The notes below the pieces were generated by a model, which ran no database searches, had not been told where the DNA came from, and was given only the letters and a program-made list of their open reading frames with translations. DNA of 64,000 nucleotides from Nitrosomonas sp. Is35 (GTDB taxonomy: Bacteria; Pseudomonadota; Gammaproteobacteria; Burkholderiales; Nitrosomonadaceae), in NCBI RefSeq assembly GCF_033063295.1, contig NZ_JAWJZH010000001.1, positions 2,728,001 to 2,792,000 on the forward strand, read 5' to 3'. Positions within the stretch are counted from its first letter, which is position 1, and every line of letters starts with the position of its first letter. Position numbers and translations under genes: made by a program. Positions 1-8,956 of the stretch are shown one piece after another.

Positions 1-1025
1 AGGTTAAACACCTGGTCAAAGAATCCACGGATTTTTTGTTTCCAGCGTCTGCGGAATTTTTCCAGATGATTGACCGCTTCATGCGCATCCATAAAGATAA
101 ATCGCGATGACCAGCGATACACACCCGGCAATTCAGAGAGCAGATTTAACATGCCGGGAGAAGATTCCAGCGGGAAACCCTCAATCGATACCACTTGAAC
201 GAAATTGCGGCCAATTTTAGGCACAACCCCGCCCCACATTTCCTGACCACCGAGCAAGGTATCCAGATACATCGGATTCGTAGGTAATACCATCGGATGA
301 TCCAGGCCGGTTACGCATAATTGCAACCACTGTAAGAAATCATCATGGATGATGGTTGTACCGTCTTCATTCACCAGCTTGCGGCTTTTTAAACGCGACA
401 GATGAAATACGCTGGATAATCGGGATTCAAAGTTGGCACATTCGCGCTGGAAATATTCCAGCAATCCTTGCGTGCGAGCTTTTTGGTCGGGTGCCTCGGC
501 TTCATCGTCAAACATCAGTTCAACAAACTTGCGTTGCGCCAGCATCGGCGGCAAGTACGTCAGTGATACGATAAAGCAACTCTCGTATAGGGTGCCGATA
601 CGCTCGAACAGATTGCGCCGCTCCTCGTCAATGGCAGCGGTAACGGGATCAGGGTAATTGGAAAGCGCTTTGTCTGAATAACCTTGCGCGGGTTTGCGGA
701 TGGCATCGACATGAATCATCCAGCCATTGCCCAAACGGGATAAAGCCTGGTTAATGCGGAATGACACCCGCTCGCGCTCAATCTCGGTGCTGCTGGCCGT
801 ATCGTCACCACGAAATATCCAGGCGGCCATTAATGAACCGTTCTTGCCGACAATCACGCCGTCTTCCACCACGGCTGCATACACCAGCAGATCGGCAAAA
901 CCCATTTTTTTGGATCGATGTTGATCCAGTTTTAATTCTTTGCCAGCATCACGGATATGGATAAATAGTATCAAGAGCAGCACAGCACCGCATATTGCGA
1001 TAAAGATAGAAATAGCGGCAATCAT
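1..1025 (-). CDS. trbE: TrbE/VirB4-family conjugation ATPase, N-terminal part (runs off the left edge)
   Basis: This is the first 341 codons of a TrbE/VirB4-type ATPase, the large cytoplasmic energiser of the type IV secretion channel. The frame is open from ATG at 1025 to the window edge. Translation gives a membrane-anchor start (MIAAISIFIAIC...), then RSKKMGFADLLVYAAVVEDG and GSLMAAWIFRGDD, typical of TrbE N-termini. The Walker motifs lie further on and are not visible. The start overlaps the trbD stop in an ATGA, so the two are translationally coupled. Gene order trbB-trbC-trbD-trbE matches RK2 and Tn4371-like elements. The gene may be intact or broken beyond the window. Confidence 0.88.
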   Translation of the reverse strand, partial: MIAAISIFIAICGAVLLLILFIHIRDAGKELKLDQHRSKKMGFADLLVYAAVVEDGVIVGKNGSLMAAWIFRGDDTASSTEIERERVSFRINQALSRLGNGWMIHVDAIRKPAQGYSDKALSNYPDPVTAAIDEERRNLFERIGTLYESCFIVSLTYLPPMLAQRKFVELMFDDEAEAPDQKARTQGLLEYFQRECANFESRLSSVFHLSRLKSRKLVNEDGTTIIHDDFLQWLQLCVTGLDHPMVLPTNPMYLDTLLGGQEMWGGVVPKIGRNFVQVVSIEGFPLESSPGMLNLLSELPGVYRWSSRFIFMDAHEAVNHLEKFRRRWKQKIRGFFDQVFN

Positions 1026-1333
1026 AGATGCTGTTTCTCCTGCTGGCGGGTATTGTCATGAAAAGGAGTGCTGCGCGCCGGATAGTATTTTTTGTATTGC
1101 ATCTGGCGCAGGTAAACATGACGCAATTGCGGATCATTTTTTGCCATCAGTCGCAGTGCAAACAGTGCAAAGATCCATAGGGCTATGCCGAAAAGCGTGG
1201 CCTTTATTTCCATAGCCACAAAGATTGAAGTAGCCGCAATCAGGATAGAAAACATAACCAGTTCCCGGTCGCCACCCATAAACAAGTTGGGACGGTTTCC
1301 CGATTGACGGATAGGTATGGTTCGAAGCGCCAT
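1022..1333 (-). CDS. trbD: TrbD/VirB3-family conjugal transfer protein
   Basis: A 103-residue inner-membrane protein with the TrbD/VirB3 pattern: a polar N-terminus (MALRTIPIRQSGNRPNLFMG), a hydrophobic stretch at about residues 26-62 that can form two membrane passes, and a basic tail. VirB3-type proteins work with the VirB4 ATPase in assembly of the pilus and secretion channel. It lies 11 bp after trbC and overlaps trbE by 4 bp, as in RK2 trb operons. Length is normal for the family. Nothing suggests damage. Confidence 0.88.
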   Translation of the reverse strand: MALRTIPIRQSGNRPNLFMGGDRELVMFSILIAATSIFVAMEIKATLFGIALWIFALFALRLMAKNDPQLRHVYLRQMQYKKYYPARSTPFHDNTRQQEKQHL

Positions 1334-1344
1334 TAGTTTGCTTC

Positions 1345-1725
1345 CTATTCTTGTGGATTTACGACTAATTCCTGATCTTGGGGCATTTCACCCGGAATGA
1401 CCGCACCCTGGAATAAATTGGTCATGATGTTGTTGGCACCGACGAGTAATGCCATAACCAGCACGATAAAAATCAGTGTGCGAAAAAAAGCGTTGAGTTC
1501 GCCACCAAAGATCAGAATGCCGCCTGCAACGACAATGCCGACAATGGATAGGGTAAAAGCAACGGGACCGGTAACAGAGTTTCTGAGATTCACCAGCCAG
1601 GTTTCATAGGGAAGCGCACCGCCTGCGCCAACAGCGGCTTGTGCGTTATCAATCAACAAGAAAAACAAAAGAAAACTGCATAAAGAAACAATGAAGAAGA
1701 GTGAAATTGAAGGCAATATTTTCAT
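1345..1725 (-). CDS. trbC: TrbC/VirB2-family conjugative pilin precursor
   Basis: A 126-residue prepilin. It has a hydrophobic signal peptide with a likely cut after AQA (about residue 30), a short polar stretch, and two membrane segments (about residues 55-77 and 83-98) with GGELNAFF between them, the shape of TrbC/VirB2 pilins. The ATG follows AGGAG at good distance. In RP4 the TrbC pilin is trimmed at its C-terminus and cyclised by the TraF peptidase. A TraF homologue is present here at 24806-25345, so the same processing is expected; that is inference from family knowledge. The charged tail after about residue 107 would be the part removed. Confidence 0.9.
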   Translation of the reverse strand: MKILPSISLFFIVSLCSFLLFFLLIDNAQAAVGAGGALPYETWLVNLRNSVTGPVAFTLSIVGIVVAGGILIFGGELNAFFRTLIFIVLVMALLVGANNIMTNLFQGAVIPGEMPQDQELVVNPQE

Positions 1726-1746
1726 TAACTAACTCCTGTTATTTAT

Positions 1747-2712
1747 TTACAGCTTCTTGATTTGGTAACTTCCTCTTTTAAAACCTTGTACTTCGATAAT
1801 CTGCTGGATTTTCCTGCCGTGGGGTGTGCGCGTGATATGTACGACCATATCAACCGCCTCCGCGATCAATGGCATGATCTCTTTAGGTGCTGAAGGATTG
1901 CGTGAAATCAGGGATTCCAGACGAGTCAGTCCTGATAGCGCATCATTGGCGTGCAGTGTGGCAGCCCCTCCTTCATGCCCTGTGTTCCAGGCATCAAGCA
2001 AATCCAGTGCTTCAGGGCCTCTCACTTCACCGACCAGGATGCGATCCGGGCGCATACGCAAGGTTGTTTTGAGCAATTGCGTCATATCGACATCGATCGT
2101 GGTGTGATACTGCACAAAATTCCGGGCAGTGCATTGAATCTCGCCGGTATCCTCCAGGATAAAGATGCGCTCATCCGGGTCATTGACAACCATTTCATTG
2201 ATGATGGCGTTGATCAGCGTTGTTTTACCTGACCCGGTGCCACCAATAACCAAAATATTGCGGTGCTTGCGCACGGCCTCTTTAATGACATCACAGTGTC
2301 TGGGCGACAACACACCGGTTTCCACATACTGCTCGAGTGTAAAAATCTTGATGGCTTTTTTACGAATGGCAAATGTGGGGGATGAAACAATGGGTGGCAG
2401 TTGACCGGCGAAGCGTGAATTATCGAGTGGAAATTCACCTTCGATCATCGGGTTGAATCGATTGATTTCTTTGCCGTGGAAACCTGCAACCGTTTTGATG
2501 ACCGCTTCAACCTGGGCAGCTTGGATATTTCCGATATGTTGTATCTTTTGACCTAGTTTCTCTTGCCAGATACGGCCATCGGCGTTGACCATGATTTCAA
2601 CCGTTTCAGGATCTTGCAATGCAGACAGTATTTCCCTTGCATCGCGCTCCAGCTTGCTCTTTGCCCGGTCTTTAACGGATGCGATGTAAGGTAATTGATC
2701 TTGCGATGTCAT
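1747..2712 (-). CDS. trbB: TrbB/VirB11-family secretion ATPase
   Basis: This is the hexameric traffic ATPase at the base of the mating channel. It has the VirB11/GspE fold signs: N-terminal domain, Walker A GGTGSGKTT at about residues 157-165, the Asp box ILEDTGEIQ, Walker B-type ILVGEVRGPEALDLL, and the His box TGHEGGAATLHAND. The frame is open from 2742, but the ATG at 2712 (MTSQDQ...) is preferred because GGAG sits about 9 nt before it; this gives 321 residues. It opens the trbBCDE run, which is transcribed leftward, and it lies 22 bp before trbC. TrbA-type repression from the gene just upstream is likely by analogy with RK2. Confidence 0.93.
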   Translation of the reverse strand: MTSQDQLPYIASVKDRAKSKLERDAREILSALQDPETVEIMVNADGRIWQEKLGQKIQHIGNIQAAQVEAVIKTVAGFHGKEINRFNPMIEGEFPLDNSRFAGQLPPIVSSPTFAIRKKAIKIFTLEQYVETGVLSPRHCDVIKEAVRKHRNILVIGGTGSGKTTLINAIINEMVVNDPDERIFILEDTGEIQCTARNFVQYHTTIDVDMTQLLKTTLRMRPDRILVGEVRGPEALDLLDAWNTGHEGGAATLHANDALSGLTRLESLISRNPSAPKEIMPLIAEAVDMVVHITRTPHGRKIQQIIEVQGFKRGSYQIKKL

Positions 2713-2745
2713 GCGAATACTCCAGAAGCTTACACATGACATTAC

Positions 2746-2764
2746 AATATAACGTAATTATATT
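2746..2764. promoter_or_regulatory. Inverted repeat in the trbB promoter region
   Basis: A perfect 7-bp inverted repeat (AATATAA, 5-nt spacer, TTATATT) lies just upstream of trbB in the 96-bp gap between trbB and the trbA-like gene. Its position would suit an operator for the neighbouring regulator. The repeat is AT-rich and short, so chance is possible. Confidence 0.3.
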
Positions 2765-2808
2765 TTGCGCAATACTTTTTTACTGCTTTTAACATTTTTC
2801 TCTTTTGC

Positions 2809-3174
2809 TTAATTTTTATTTTTTAATAAGAACGCTCTGTTCTTTTTATCCCATTGCTCGACTTGATAAGCCTCATATTCACTTAGCACGCCACCTTTCC
2901 AGACAAAGCCTTTAGGCAAATGCTTTAGTTTTCGATTGGTTAATGCTTCAAGATCAGCCGTGCTCATATCCGTGCTATCCAATAGCATCGGTAGTGGGGT
3001 CTCGAGCGCTTCTGCGACGGCTTCTATAATCCTGAGTGATGGATTGGCTTTATCATTGGTCAGATCGGTAAAAAAAGATATAGAGACCCCCGCCTTCTCT
3101 GCCAATTCGGACTTGGTCATATCCTTCTCATCAAGGATACGCAAAATATTTGTGATTAAGATTAAATTGTACAT
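2809..3174 (-). CDS. XRE-family transcriptional regulator, TrbA/KorC-like
   Basis: A 121-residue DNA-binding protein with an N-terminal helix-turn-helix of the Cro/C1 type (MTKSELAEKAGVSISFFTDL, about residues 19-38) and NPSLRIIEAVAEALETPLP, typical of XRE repressors. The C-terminal part (VEQWDKKNRAFL) is like the tail of plasmid regulators. RK2 TrbA is about the same length, lies immediately before trbB, and represses both tra and trb promoters. Position, length and fold agree here, so a TrbA-like role in holding transfer genes silent is likely. The frame is read leftward, in the same direction as trb. Identity with TrbA rather than another KorC-type repressor is inferred from context. Confidence 0.8.
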   Translation of the reverse strand: MYNLILITNILRILDEKDMTKSELAEKAGVSISFFTDLTNDKANPSLRIIEAVAEALETPLPMLLDSTDMSTADLEALTNRKLKHLPKGFVWKGGVLSEYEAYQVEQWDKKNRAFLLKNKN

Positions 3175-3199
3175 ATAATAGCCCTGCCATTTTTAGGGT

Positions 3200-3212
3200 T
3201 TAAGCAGCTTAA
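3200..3212. promoter_or_regulatory. Candidate KorB operator TTAAGCAGCTTAA (copy 1)
   Basis: A perfect 13-bp palindrome with a central A lies 25 bp upstream of the trbA-like start. The same palindrome with a central T is at 28853-28865, just before traI. RK2 KorB binds 13-bp operators of the form TTTAGCSGCTAAA; the shape here (A/T arms, GC-N-GC core) is the same with two changed positions per arm. A korB gene is present at 3699. Assignment to KorB is inference. Confidence 0.5.
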
Positions 3213-3386
3213 CTAAACAGCACCATTGTTTTGCAGTAGTATTGCTGCTATTTTAATCCAAAATAAAAACACAAATTTATTAATTCAATGGAGGGCCGAA
3301 TAATAGTTTCGTTATATACATATCTTATGGATAATTATTAATAGTAGATTTAAAATAGAAATTTAAACTATAAATTTATCATGTTA

Positions 3387-3400
3387 TTGATTTATATCAA
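3387..3400. promoter_or_regulatory. FNR-type site TTGATTTATATCAA
   Basis: A perfect FNR-consensus palindrome (TTGAT, 4 nt, ATCAA) in the AT-rich gap between the trbA-like gene and korB. FNR/DNR/NnrR-type regulators bind this form. The core 10 bp are exact, but the gap is AT-rich and no promoter distance can be fixed, so function is uncertain. Confidence 0.35.
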
Positions 3401-3543
3401 CATAATTAATATTAATAGTTACCTTAGAATGCGATGAATAGAGGATAGATGAGTAGCTGATGGAAAACCTGGCGAGTCTAAAAACGTAACCCGTTTTCTG
3501 ATACGAGAGGTTAGGCATTCAATAAACTGAACAAGAAGAATAA

Positions 3544-3584
3544 AAATATAAAAGCGCAAAAACAACTTTTGCGCTTTTATATTT
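3544..3584. terminator. Long perfect hairpin, likely bidirectional terminator
   Basis: An 18-bp perfect stem (core AAAAGCGCAAAA / TTTTGCGCTTTT) with a 5-nt loop acaac. The arms carry A and T runs on both outer sides, so it can stop transcription from either direction. It separates the leftward trbA/trb block from korB. The rest of the 3213-3698 gap is AT-rich and holds no gene I can support. Confidence 0.6.
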
Positions 3585-3698
3585 GTTGATGACTGCATCC
3601 ATCGTTTCTATCTTTCTAATCATAAATTGGCAGAATCATTTAATCCAAATAAATATTTCTGCCCAGCATAACGAGCACAAGTTAGGTCCAAGATAAAA

Positions 3699-4754
3699 AT
3701 GGCAGAGAGAAAAAAGGAAAATATAAAAGGGCTTGTTGCGCCTATCGGCGCAACAGAAATTGATATTACGCTGATCAGCGAAGATATCCATCAACCCAGG
3801 AAAGAGTTTAATCAGGAAACGTTACGAGAATTAACGGAGACGATTAAATTACGCGGAGTCAAATCACCGATATCGGTTCGCCCCAATCCGGATAAACCGG
3901 GAACTTATATCATCAATCATGGGGCGAGACGCTATCGCGCCAGCATTAATGCCAGGTTAACCAAGATTCCTGCATTCATTGATACCGATTACAGCGAAGC
4001 GGATCAGGTAATCGAAAATCTGCAAAGAGATGATTTAACCTCCAGAGAGATTGCTGACTTTATTGGGCGGCAACTGGCAGGTGGTAAAACCAAGTCTGAA
4101 ATTGCCAGACTCATTGGCAAAACCAATCCTTATATCACCATGCACGCTGCATTACTCGATCTACCCGATCCACTCGGAGAATTATACCGGTCAGGTCGTT
4201 GCACCGATGTCACAGCACTCTATGATTTAACCAGACTCTATAAAGCCAATAAAGAGGAAGTAATCACCTGGCTGGCACTCAGTACACAAGAAGAAATATC
4301 ACGATTGGATGTCTATCAATTCAGTCAATTCTTAAAGCTGAAAAAAACGCCCCCATCTAATTCTGCGGATGATCAAGTATCCAGCGCTGAAGGCAAATCG
4401 AATACCCCTTCAACTCATAACAACGATCAAACACAAACCACGCCGAATTCATTGCTGGATTCTGTTTACAATCTGATAAAAAAAGACAAATGCAAGCCAC
4501 AGGATTTAATGCGTGATCTGTCTAACGATAATAAAGAGTTACTAAAAACCAAGATTGGCGATTATTTTGAGCAAGGCAGAAATTGCCCAAATGTCGTTCA
4601 GTTCACCATCAAAGCGCTTCAAGATGGTAGCTTCTCAGCCAAGGGGAGCGGCGCACTGCAGTTGATCGCCTTTTTGCATGGTATGGAAAGATCAGAGTCT
4701 TTTGATCTCATGAAAATACTGGAAGAAATTGCCGGACAACAGGAAGCAGGATAA
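3699..4754 (+). CDS. korB: KorB-like ParB/Spo0J-family protein
   Basis: A 351-residue ParB-family protein of the KorB type. The N-terminal ParB domain carries ISEDIHQPRKEF and the CTP-binding GARRYRAS (about residues 81-88). ENLQRDDLTSREIADF follows, then a helix-turn-helix (KSEIARLIGKTNPYITMHAAL, read in two overlapping parts) and the KorB-specific middle region. RK2 KorB (358 residues) both represses transfer and maintenance promoters and acts as the partition centromere-binding protein. Start: ATG at 3699. No IncC/ParA partner is in the window; TraL at 29925 is MinD-like but belongs to the tra group. The following kfrB-like gene supports an IncP-type control region. Confidence 0.85.
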   Translation: MAERKKENIKGLVAPIGATEIDITLISEDIHQPRKEFNQETLRELTETIKLRGVKSPISVRPNPDKPGTYIINHGARRYRASINARLTKIPAFIDTDYSEADQVIENLQRDDLTSREIADFIGRQLAGGKTKSEIARLIGKTNPYITMHAALLDLPDPLGELYRSGRCTDVTALYDLTRLYKANKEEVITWLALSTQEEISRLDVYQFSQFLKLKKTPPSNSADDQVSSAEGKSNTPSTHNNDQTQTTPNSLLDSVYNLIKKDKCKPQDLMRDLSNDNKELLKTKIGDYFEQGRNCPNVVQFTIKALQDGSFSAKGSGALQLIAFLHGMERSESFDLMKILEEIAGQQEAG

Positions 4755-4793
4755 TTTAATCTTGCCAGTAATCCTACTTACAACTAATTTGAA

Positions 4794-5165
4794 ATGACGA
4801 CACCCGCAAAGCTACGAATGATTGTAATGAATGGCCAAAAGATTCTACAAACTCAAAATAATAATGAATGGGAAACGATCGGCACTATCAAGAAGGTTGA
4901 TGAAGGCATCAAGCCAGGTGTCTACAATATTTATCTAGCTACAGCACCCGTTGATAAAAATCAGTATGAGGGACAAATCATTCATGTTGATAAAGAGAAT
5001 GCTGTTTTTTATCAGCAGGTCAAGAAGGATTTTATTGTGCATCAATTAAATGATGTTGATGGTAAACCTGTTGCGGGGAAAGATGTGGCTATTACTTATG
5101 ATGGGGAGAAAGCTACGTTAACTCTGGTAAATTCACCTAAGAATAAAAGAATATTAAAAATTTAA
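4794..5165 (+). CDS. KfrB-domain protein
   Basis: A 123-residue protein matching the KfrB domain of IncP plasmid maintenance regions: GVYNIYLATAPVDK, then EGQIIHVDKENAVFYQQV, a pattern of short beta strands shared by KfrB and the ends of some conjugative relaxases and primases. Its molecular job is not established. It lies 39 bp after korB on the same strand, as kfr genes lie near korB in RK2-like backbones. The gene is AT-rich like its neighbours. It is the last backbone gene before the cargo region starts. Confidence 0.75.
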   Translation: MTTPAKLRMIVMNGQKILQTQNNNEWETIGTIKKVDEGIKPGVYNIYLATAPVDKNQYEGQIIHVDKENAVFYQQVKKDFIVHQLNDVDGKPVAGKDVAITYDGEKATLTLVNSPKNKRILKI

Positions 5166-5238
5166 TGGGTAAATTCTGCCTGACAGCATTGAAGATTTGT
5201 CGGTTAGCAGCATTATGTTTTTTAAGCACGCGTAAGGG

Positions 5239-5508
5239 TCAGCAAAATTTTGGAGTGACCTTGCTCTGGTAATCCGCACATCTTAACGGGCTTATTATGT
5301 GATCTTTTGTAACTGTGCCACAAGCCAGTTTTGCTCGAACTTCATTGGACTGATGAATCCCAGTGTCGAATGCAGTCTCTGCGGCTGTAGTAGTTAACCA
5401 ATCAATGACTCCATCCATTGCCTGACGGCGTATTTCAAACCTCATTCCATACAATCTGCCTGCTTTCAACACGATCCCAACAGCTGCAGATCCCCGTGGC
5501 AAGACCAC
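5239..5508 (-). pseudogene. IS3-family transposase OrfB C-terminal remnant
   Basis: On the minus strand this stretch encodes pieces of an IS3-type DDE transposase end. EIRRQAMDGVIDWLTTTAAE reads in one frame, and LHSTLGFISPMKFEQNW (about 5320-5375) in another, so at least one frameshift separates them. No ends or target duplication were found. It marks the left edge of the cargo region, just after the kfrB-like gene. It is a decayed insertion, not a functional gene. Confidence 0.7.
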
Positions 5509-5513
5509 GGGGA
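5491..5513. repeat. GC-rich hairpin (CCCCGTGG/CCACGGGG)
   Basis: A 9-bp perfect stem TCCCCGTGG/CCACGGGGA with loop caaga stands out in AT-rich DNA. Hairpins of this shape occur as REP-like elements and as ends of IS200/IS605-type elements. No transposase is adjacent, so the origin is open. The DNA from 5514 to 5873 holds no gene I can support. Confidence 0.45.
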
Positions 5514-5873
5514 ATCACAAGTTTAAGAAGCTATTACCATGGTTATGTATCCAAAGATACGGCGGATTTACTGTAGGCCTCCAACCTTTCTATTTTGAGT
5601 ATTGATGCTTATTGGATCAAGACTGATTATTTGTTTTAATCTCAACAAGCTCAATCCCCCGCTCCTAAGGGAAAAAGCTGGTTAAAACCAGCCCATTGAT
5701 GAGTGCAGTTATTGCACTGCTTGCGCTGGATGTGCAGTATCTAATAACAACAGAAAAGGATTAATCACACCATATCCTGCCATTGGTTCAGATCGCGAAG
5801 TCGAAGCGAATTGGTTTGGATTGTAGGGAATGGAGATCAATTCGATACGCAAGGCATTGTGCCAGCCCAGTAA

Positions 5874-6137
5874 ATTCCACTACAAAGAAACTCATACTGG
5901 ATATACCAAAGCAAGCACCACGACATTATCGGCGGCAGTAAGGCTTTTAAAGATTTTATTTTGCTCAATGAAGCAAGAGATCCGGAATTTCCCATTTATC
6001 TAAGCTACACCCCGGAAGGGGTGGATCGGGTTGGCGGGGAAAGTTCTCGTCATAGTTACTCTGTTTTCTATGCCATATGCGACAAACAACTCATTGGTGC
6101 AATTTCAATTAAGCAATTAACAACTAACGAGGATTAA
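5874..6137 (+). pseudogene. Probable C-terminal remnant of type I-F Cas2-3
   Basis: An open stretch of 87 codons with no start ends 2 bp before cas7fv. It encodes [34 protein letters not shown] and [12 protein letters not shown]. In type I-F2 loci the fused Cas2-3 gene comes directly before cas7fv. The tail is judged to be Cas3-like from general resemblance to I-F Cas3 ends (alternating short motifs closing with a QxIGAI-type strand) and from position. It is preceded by a stop at 5871-5873 and by unrelated DNA, so only about 8 percent of a roughly 1,000-residue protein would be left. Another source protein cannot be excluded. Confidence 0.55.
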
Positions 6138-6139
6138 GC

Positions 6140-7129
6140 ATGCCAAATATTTCCGGCATTAAAAGCGTGGATTTTAAAATAGTTGCTAATGGCTATGGCG
6201 TAGTTAACTGGAATGGCCCGACTACATTGGTTGGTACTGATGGAATAAATCAAGGCAATCATGCGTTGCCAAAACTACGTGGTTACAGCAACTTAAATGG
6301 GATAGTAAAAGAAGAAACGGGGTTCAAATATAAAAAACATGCATCTGATATAGATTTTAAAGAAACTCCTATGTACATAAGTCAAAACTGTATCAGACAC
6401 CATTTATTTAGAGATCAGGCTTTTGATTTGCATTATGCAAAAGATAAAAACTTGTTGTCGGTTTTAACGTCAATTACAGGTCTGATTCGCGGGTACGTTG
6501 TTCCAGCTAGTCAATGTAAACGAACAAGCCCATTATTGCTTGAAGATTTTGTTGATCAGCTTGGTAATGGAAATTTTGAACAACTCTCATCTTCAAGTTC
6601 GACTGAAGAAATAATTAATGCGAATGGTACAACAGATTATAAGAAAGGAAAAAATTCGATTTTTTCGAAGACTACATTCGGGGAAACTGAGTATTTAGCT
6701 TACGGCTCAATCAGTATTGAACAATTGCAATTTATTTCGCTGGATAAAAAATTTGACCGGGCTTCCATGGTTATCAAGGACGGTGAAGGCGAAAAAATTG
6801 CTCAGACTGTTCAATATTTCATTAAATCCATCGATCCTAGCCGTAATCCCAAAGCAGTGTTTCACCCCAACTACGTGCGTGCCGGTACGATATTTGAGGA
6901 GGGCGAGGTCGGCATTTTATTGGATAACGAAGCGACGGATGTTCTCGTCAAAAAAACGTTACAAATGATTGAAGAACTCAGTATCCGTCAAGCCAAAGGC
7001 TATATGTGTGTCGATCACTTACTCGTCGATTACAACGACAGCATCAAAATGATGCGCATAAAGCGCAACTCAGCCGAAATAAACCAAGAACCCCAATCCC
7101 CTTATGCCATTTATTTTTATGCTAAATAA
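6140..7129 (+). CDS. cas7fv: Type I-F2 CRISPR backbone protein Cas7fv
   Basis: A 329-residue protein of the Cas7fv type, the repeated backbone subunit that coats the crRNA in the minimal I-F2 Cascade known from Shewanella putrefaciens CN-32. Recognisable stretches are [13 protein letters not shown] near the N-terminus, [20 protein letters not shown] in the middle and [19 protein letters not shown] in the last third. The ATG follows GAGGA at 7 nt. It is followed 9 bp later by cas5fv and then cas6f, the I-F2 order, which supports the call. No internal stop or frameshift is seen. In this locus it has no adaptation or nuclease partner left. Confidence 0.8.
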   Translation: MPNISGIKSVDFKIVANGYGVVNWNGPTTLVGTDGINQGNHALPKLRGYSNLNGIVKEETGFKYKKHASDIDFKETPMYISQNCIRHHLFRDQAFDLHYAKDKNLLSVLTSITGLIRGYVVPASQCKRTSPLLLEDFVDQLGNGNFEQLSSSSSTEEIINANGTTDYKKGKNSIFSKTTFGETEYLAYGSISIEQLQFISLDKKFDRASMVIKDGEGEKIAQTVQYFIKSIDPSRNPKAVFHPNYVRAGTIFEEGEVGILLDNEATDVLVKKTLQMIEELSIRQAKGYMCVDHLLVDYNDSIKMMRIKRNSAEINQEPQSPYAIYFYAK

Positions 7130-7138
7130 GGGAGAATC

Positions 7139-8167
7139 ATGCGGATTACTATTAACTATGAAGCTTCCTGGCGAAATTCGTTCTTGGATGGCTCCAATAA
7201 CGACCCCTTACCAAAAGGTGGCCGGGTATTTGTTGGCTCTATGACGACTTTGGGAAAACGGGATAGTCAAGGCAAATATCCGAATTTTATTAAACGTGAG
7301 ATTACTCATGACACCGTGATGGGTGTTTTGAATCGGCTTATCGGCGATCAAAGAAAGCTCTATTAATCCAGAAATTGCCCTAAATACTTCTTTTCAGGTT
7401 TGGAAGAACGCATATCTTTTAACGACCAGCAGGATTCAAGTGCGTCTATCAATACTGAAACGGTTTATATCCGGAATATGGAAGGAAATACCGATCAAAA
7501 TTCATTCACTGGAATGATTAAAGCAAATGATCCGGTTTTTACATCCGATTATTCAAACATTTTTTGGGGAGTCTTGACGCTTGATATCGAAAATCTTTGC
7601 CGCTTCATTGTCGATGAAAGCTTTCAAGTGAGTTCTTCCAAGCAGTTTGATCCTTTGGATGTTTTACAAAAACTGCATGAATTAAATAAATTAAAGGCTA
7701 TTGATATTGAAACAGTGAAAAATGCTTTGGATGCATTACAGAAACATTTTTCCGACGCTGCTTATAAAGCCGTCGACAGCAAAATAAAGCCAATTGAATT
7801 GTACTGTTCAGCGTTGTATTTGCAGATTAGCCGTTTAAGTCACGAATATGACGTATCTCTAGCACTTACAAAGAATGGTGGTCTAGCCGGTATTTCAAAA
7901 CGTGGTTATACACCAAAAGATTTTATGGATCGATACACCACGGGCAGTAAAAAACCAATATGGGGAAATCCGTACCAACTGAAGGAAAAACGCAAAGGCG
8001 AAGGTGAGGTTGTCTCTTTATTAACTAAAGCCAACGGTACGCTTGATATTCTTCTCAACATTCCCGGCGACAAAGCTGAACAACTAAAAAGAATGATCGA
8101 TGACGCTGGCGTTTCCAGTTTTTACCTGGGTAAAAAAGGCTTGGCTTACGTTGACGTAATTCGCTAA
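7139..8167 (+). pseudogene. cas5fv: Type I-F2 Cas5fv, interrupted by one in-frame TAA
   Basis: Cas5fv caps the 5' end of the crRNA in the I-F2 complex and, through its extra helical domain, replaces the large subunit in PAM recognition. The frame runs from ATG 7139 (GGGAG before it) to 8167 and would give 342 codons, broken only by TAA at 7364-7366. Before it lies [16 protein letters not shown]...[14 protein letters not shown]; after it the same frame continues with SRNCPKYFFSGLEERISF to the end. A CAA-to-TAA change (Gln to ochre) would explain it. A TTG at 7400 could restart translation but has no good ribosome site. As it stands the N-terminal 75 residues are separated from the rest. Confidence 0.8.
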
Positions 8168-8179
8168 TTGGAAGATGCC

Positions 8180-8824
8180 ATGAACTATTATCTTGAAATC
8201 ACCTTATTATCGAATTATGAAATCAATCTTTTCAGCCTCTGGTCCCAAGCCTTCCAGCAAATCCACTTGGGATTAGTCGAAACACAGGATACGGAAAAAC
8301 GGGCACCGATCGGCCTATCGTTCCCCGAATACAAGATGGGTGAGAGATTCGGCATGCTGGGCAACAGGCTTCGTTTGTTTGCTCCGGACGAAACCTCCCT
8401 GATCCGGTTCGACGCGAAAAAACGATTAAGCCATCTGAGCGATCACGTGAATTGCACCGGTATCCTCCTGGTGCCAAGTATCGTCGAAGGTTATGCCGTT
8501 TATCAGCGCGAGCAACCCAAAACTGGCCGGGAACGCCTAGCCCGGCGCTATGCGAAGCGGCACAACCTGGATTACCAAACTGCATTCAATGGCAAGGTTG
8601 AGTTGTGCGCAAAGCACGATAATGCAACCGAATATAAAAAAGTGTTGATGAGTTACAGCGAAATGCCGCACAAAACCATCACCACCCCGTTTATCCGGCT
8701 GAAAAGTCTAAGTAGCGGCAATACGTTCTGCCTGTGGATCAAAAAAAGAGAAATAGAAAACAGTGTTAAAGGAATTTTTACCACCTATGGTTTAAGTTCT
8801 ACTGCTTCCGTACCCGAATTTTGA
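8180..8824 (+). CDS. cas6f: Cas6f (Csy4) CRISPR RNA-processing endonuclease
   Basis: A 214-residue Cas6f/Csy4, the enzyme that cuts pre-crRNA at the 3' side of the repeat hairpin and stays bound to it. His29 (QQIHLGL) falls exactly where the catalytic His of Pseudomonas Csy4 lies. The arginine-rich helix that grips the hairpin is RERLARRYAKRH (about residues 117-128), and the C-terminal TYGLS holds the conserved tyrosine. ATG at 8180 is chosen over the upstream TTG at 8168 because of GGAAGA before it. It is the third gene of the I-F2 set, 12 bp after cas5fv, and the array follows 132 bp later. It looks intact and could still process the array. Confidence 0.92.
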   Translation: MNYYLEITLLSNYEINLFSLWSQAFQQIHLGLVETQDTEKRAPIGLSFPEYKMGERFGMLGNRLRLFAPDETSLIRFDAKKRLSHLSDHVNCTGILLVPSIVEGYAVYQREQPKTGRERLARRYAKRHNLDYQTAFNGKVELCAKHDNATEYKKVLMSYSEMPHKTITTPFIRLKSLSSGNTFCLWIKKREIENSVKGIFTTYGLSSTASVPEF

Positions 8825-8956
8825 CTTATTTTTTGGACGATCTTTAACAATCCAAACAAATAGGCTAATTGCGATGCAGGTATTTACAGGATGGTTATCC
8901 ATTCCTAAATATCCTGCACACTGCACCACAACTGGCTTTGAGTTTTTTTATCGTCT

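Noticed and set aside
3440..3540. Possible structured RNA upstream of korB
   Set aside because: No recognised riboswitch or RNA motif could be built; left unassigned.
8232..8585. Long minus-strand frame opposite cas6f
   Set aside because: It is a shadow of cas6f; the plus-strand protein has clear Cas6f residues.
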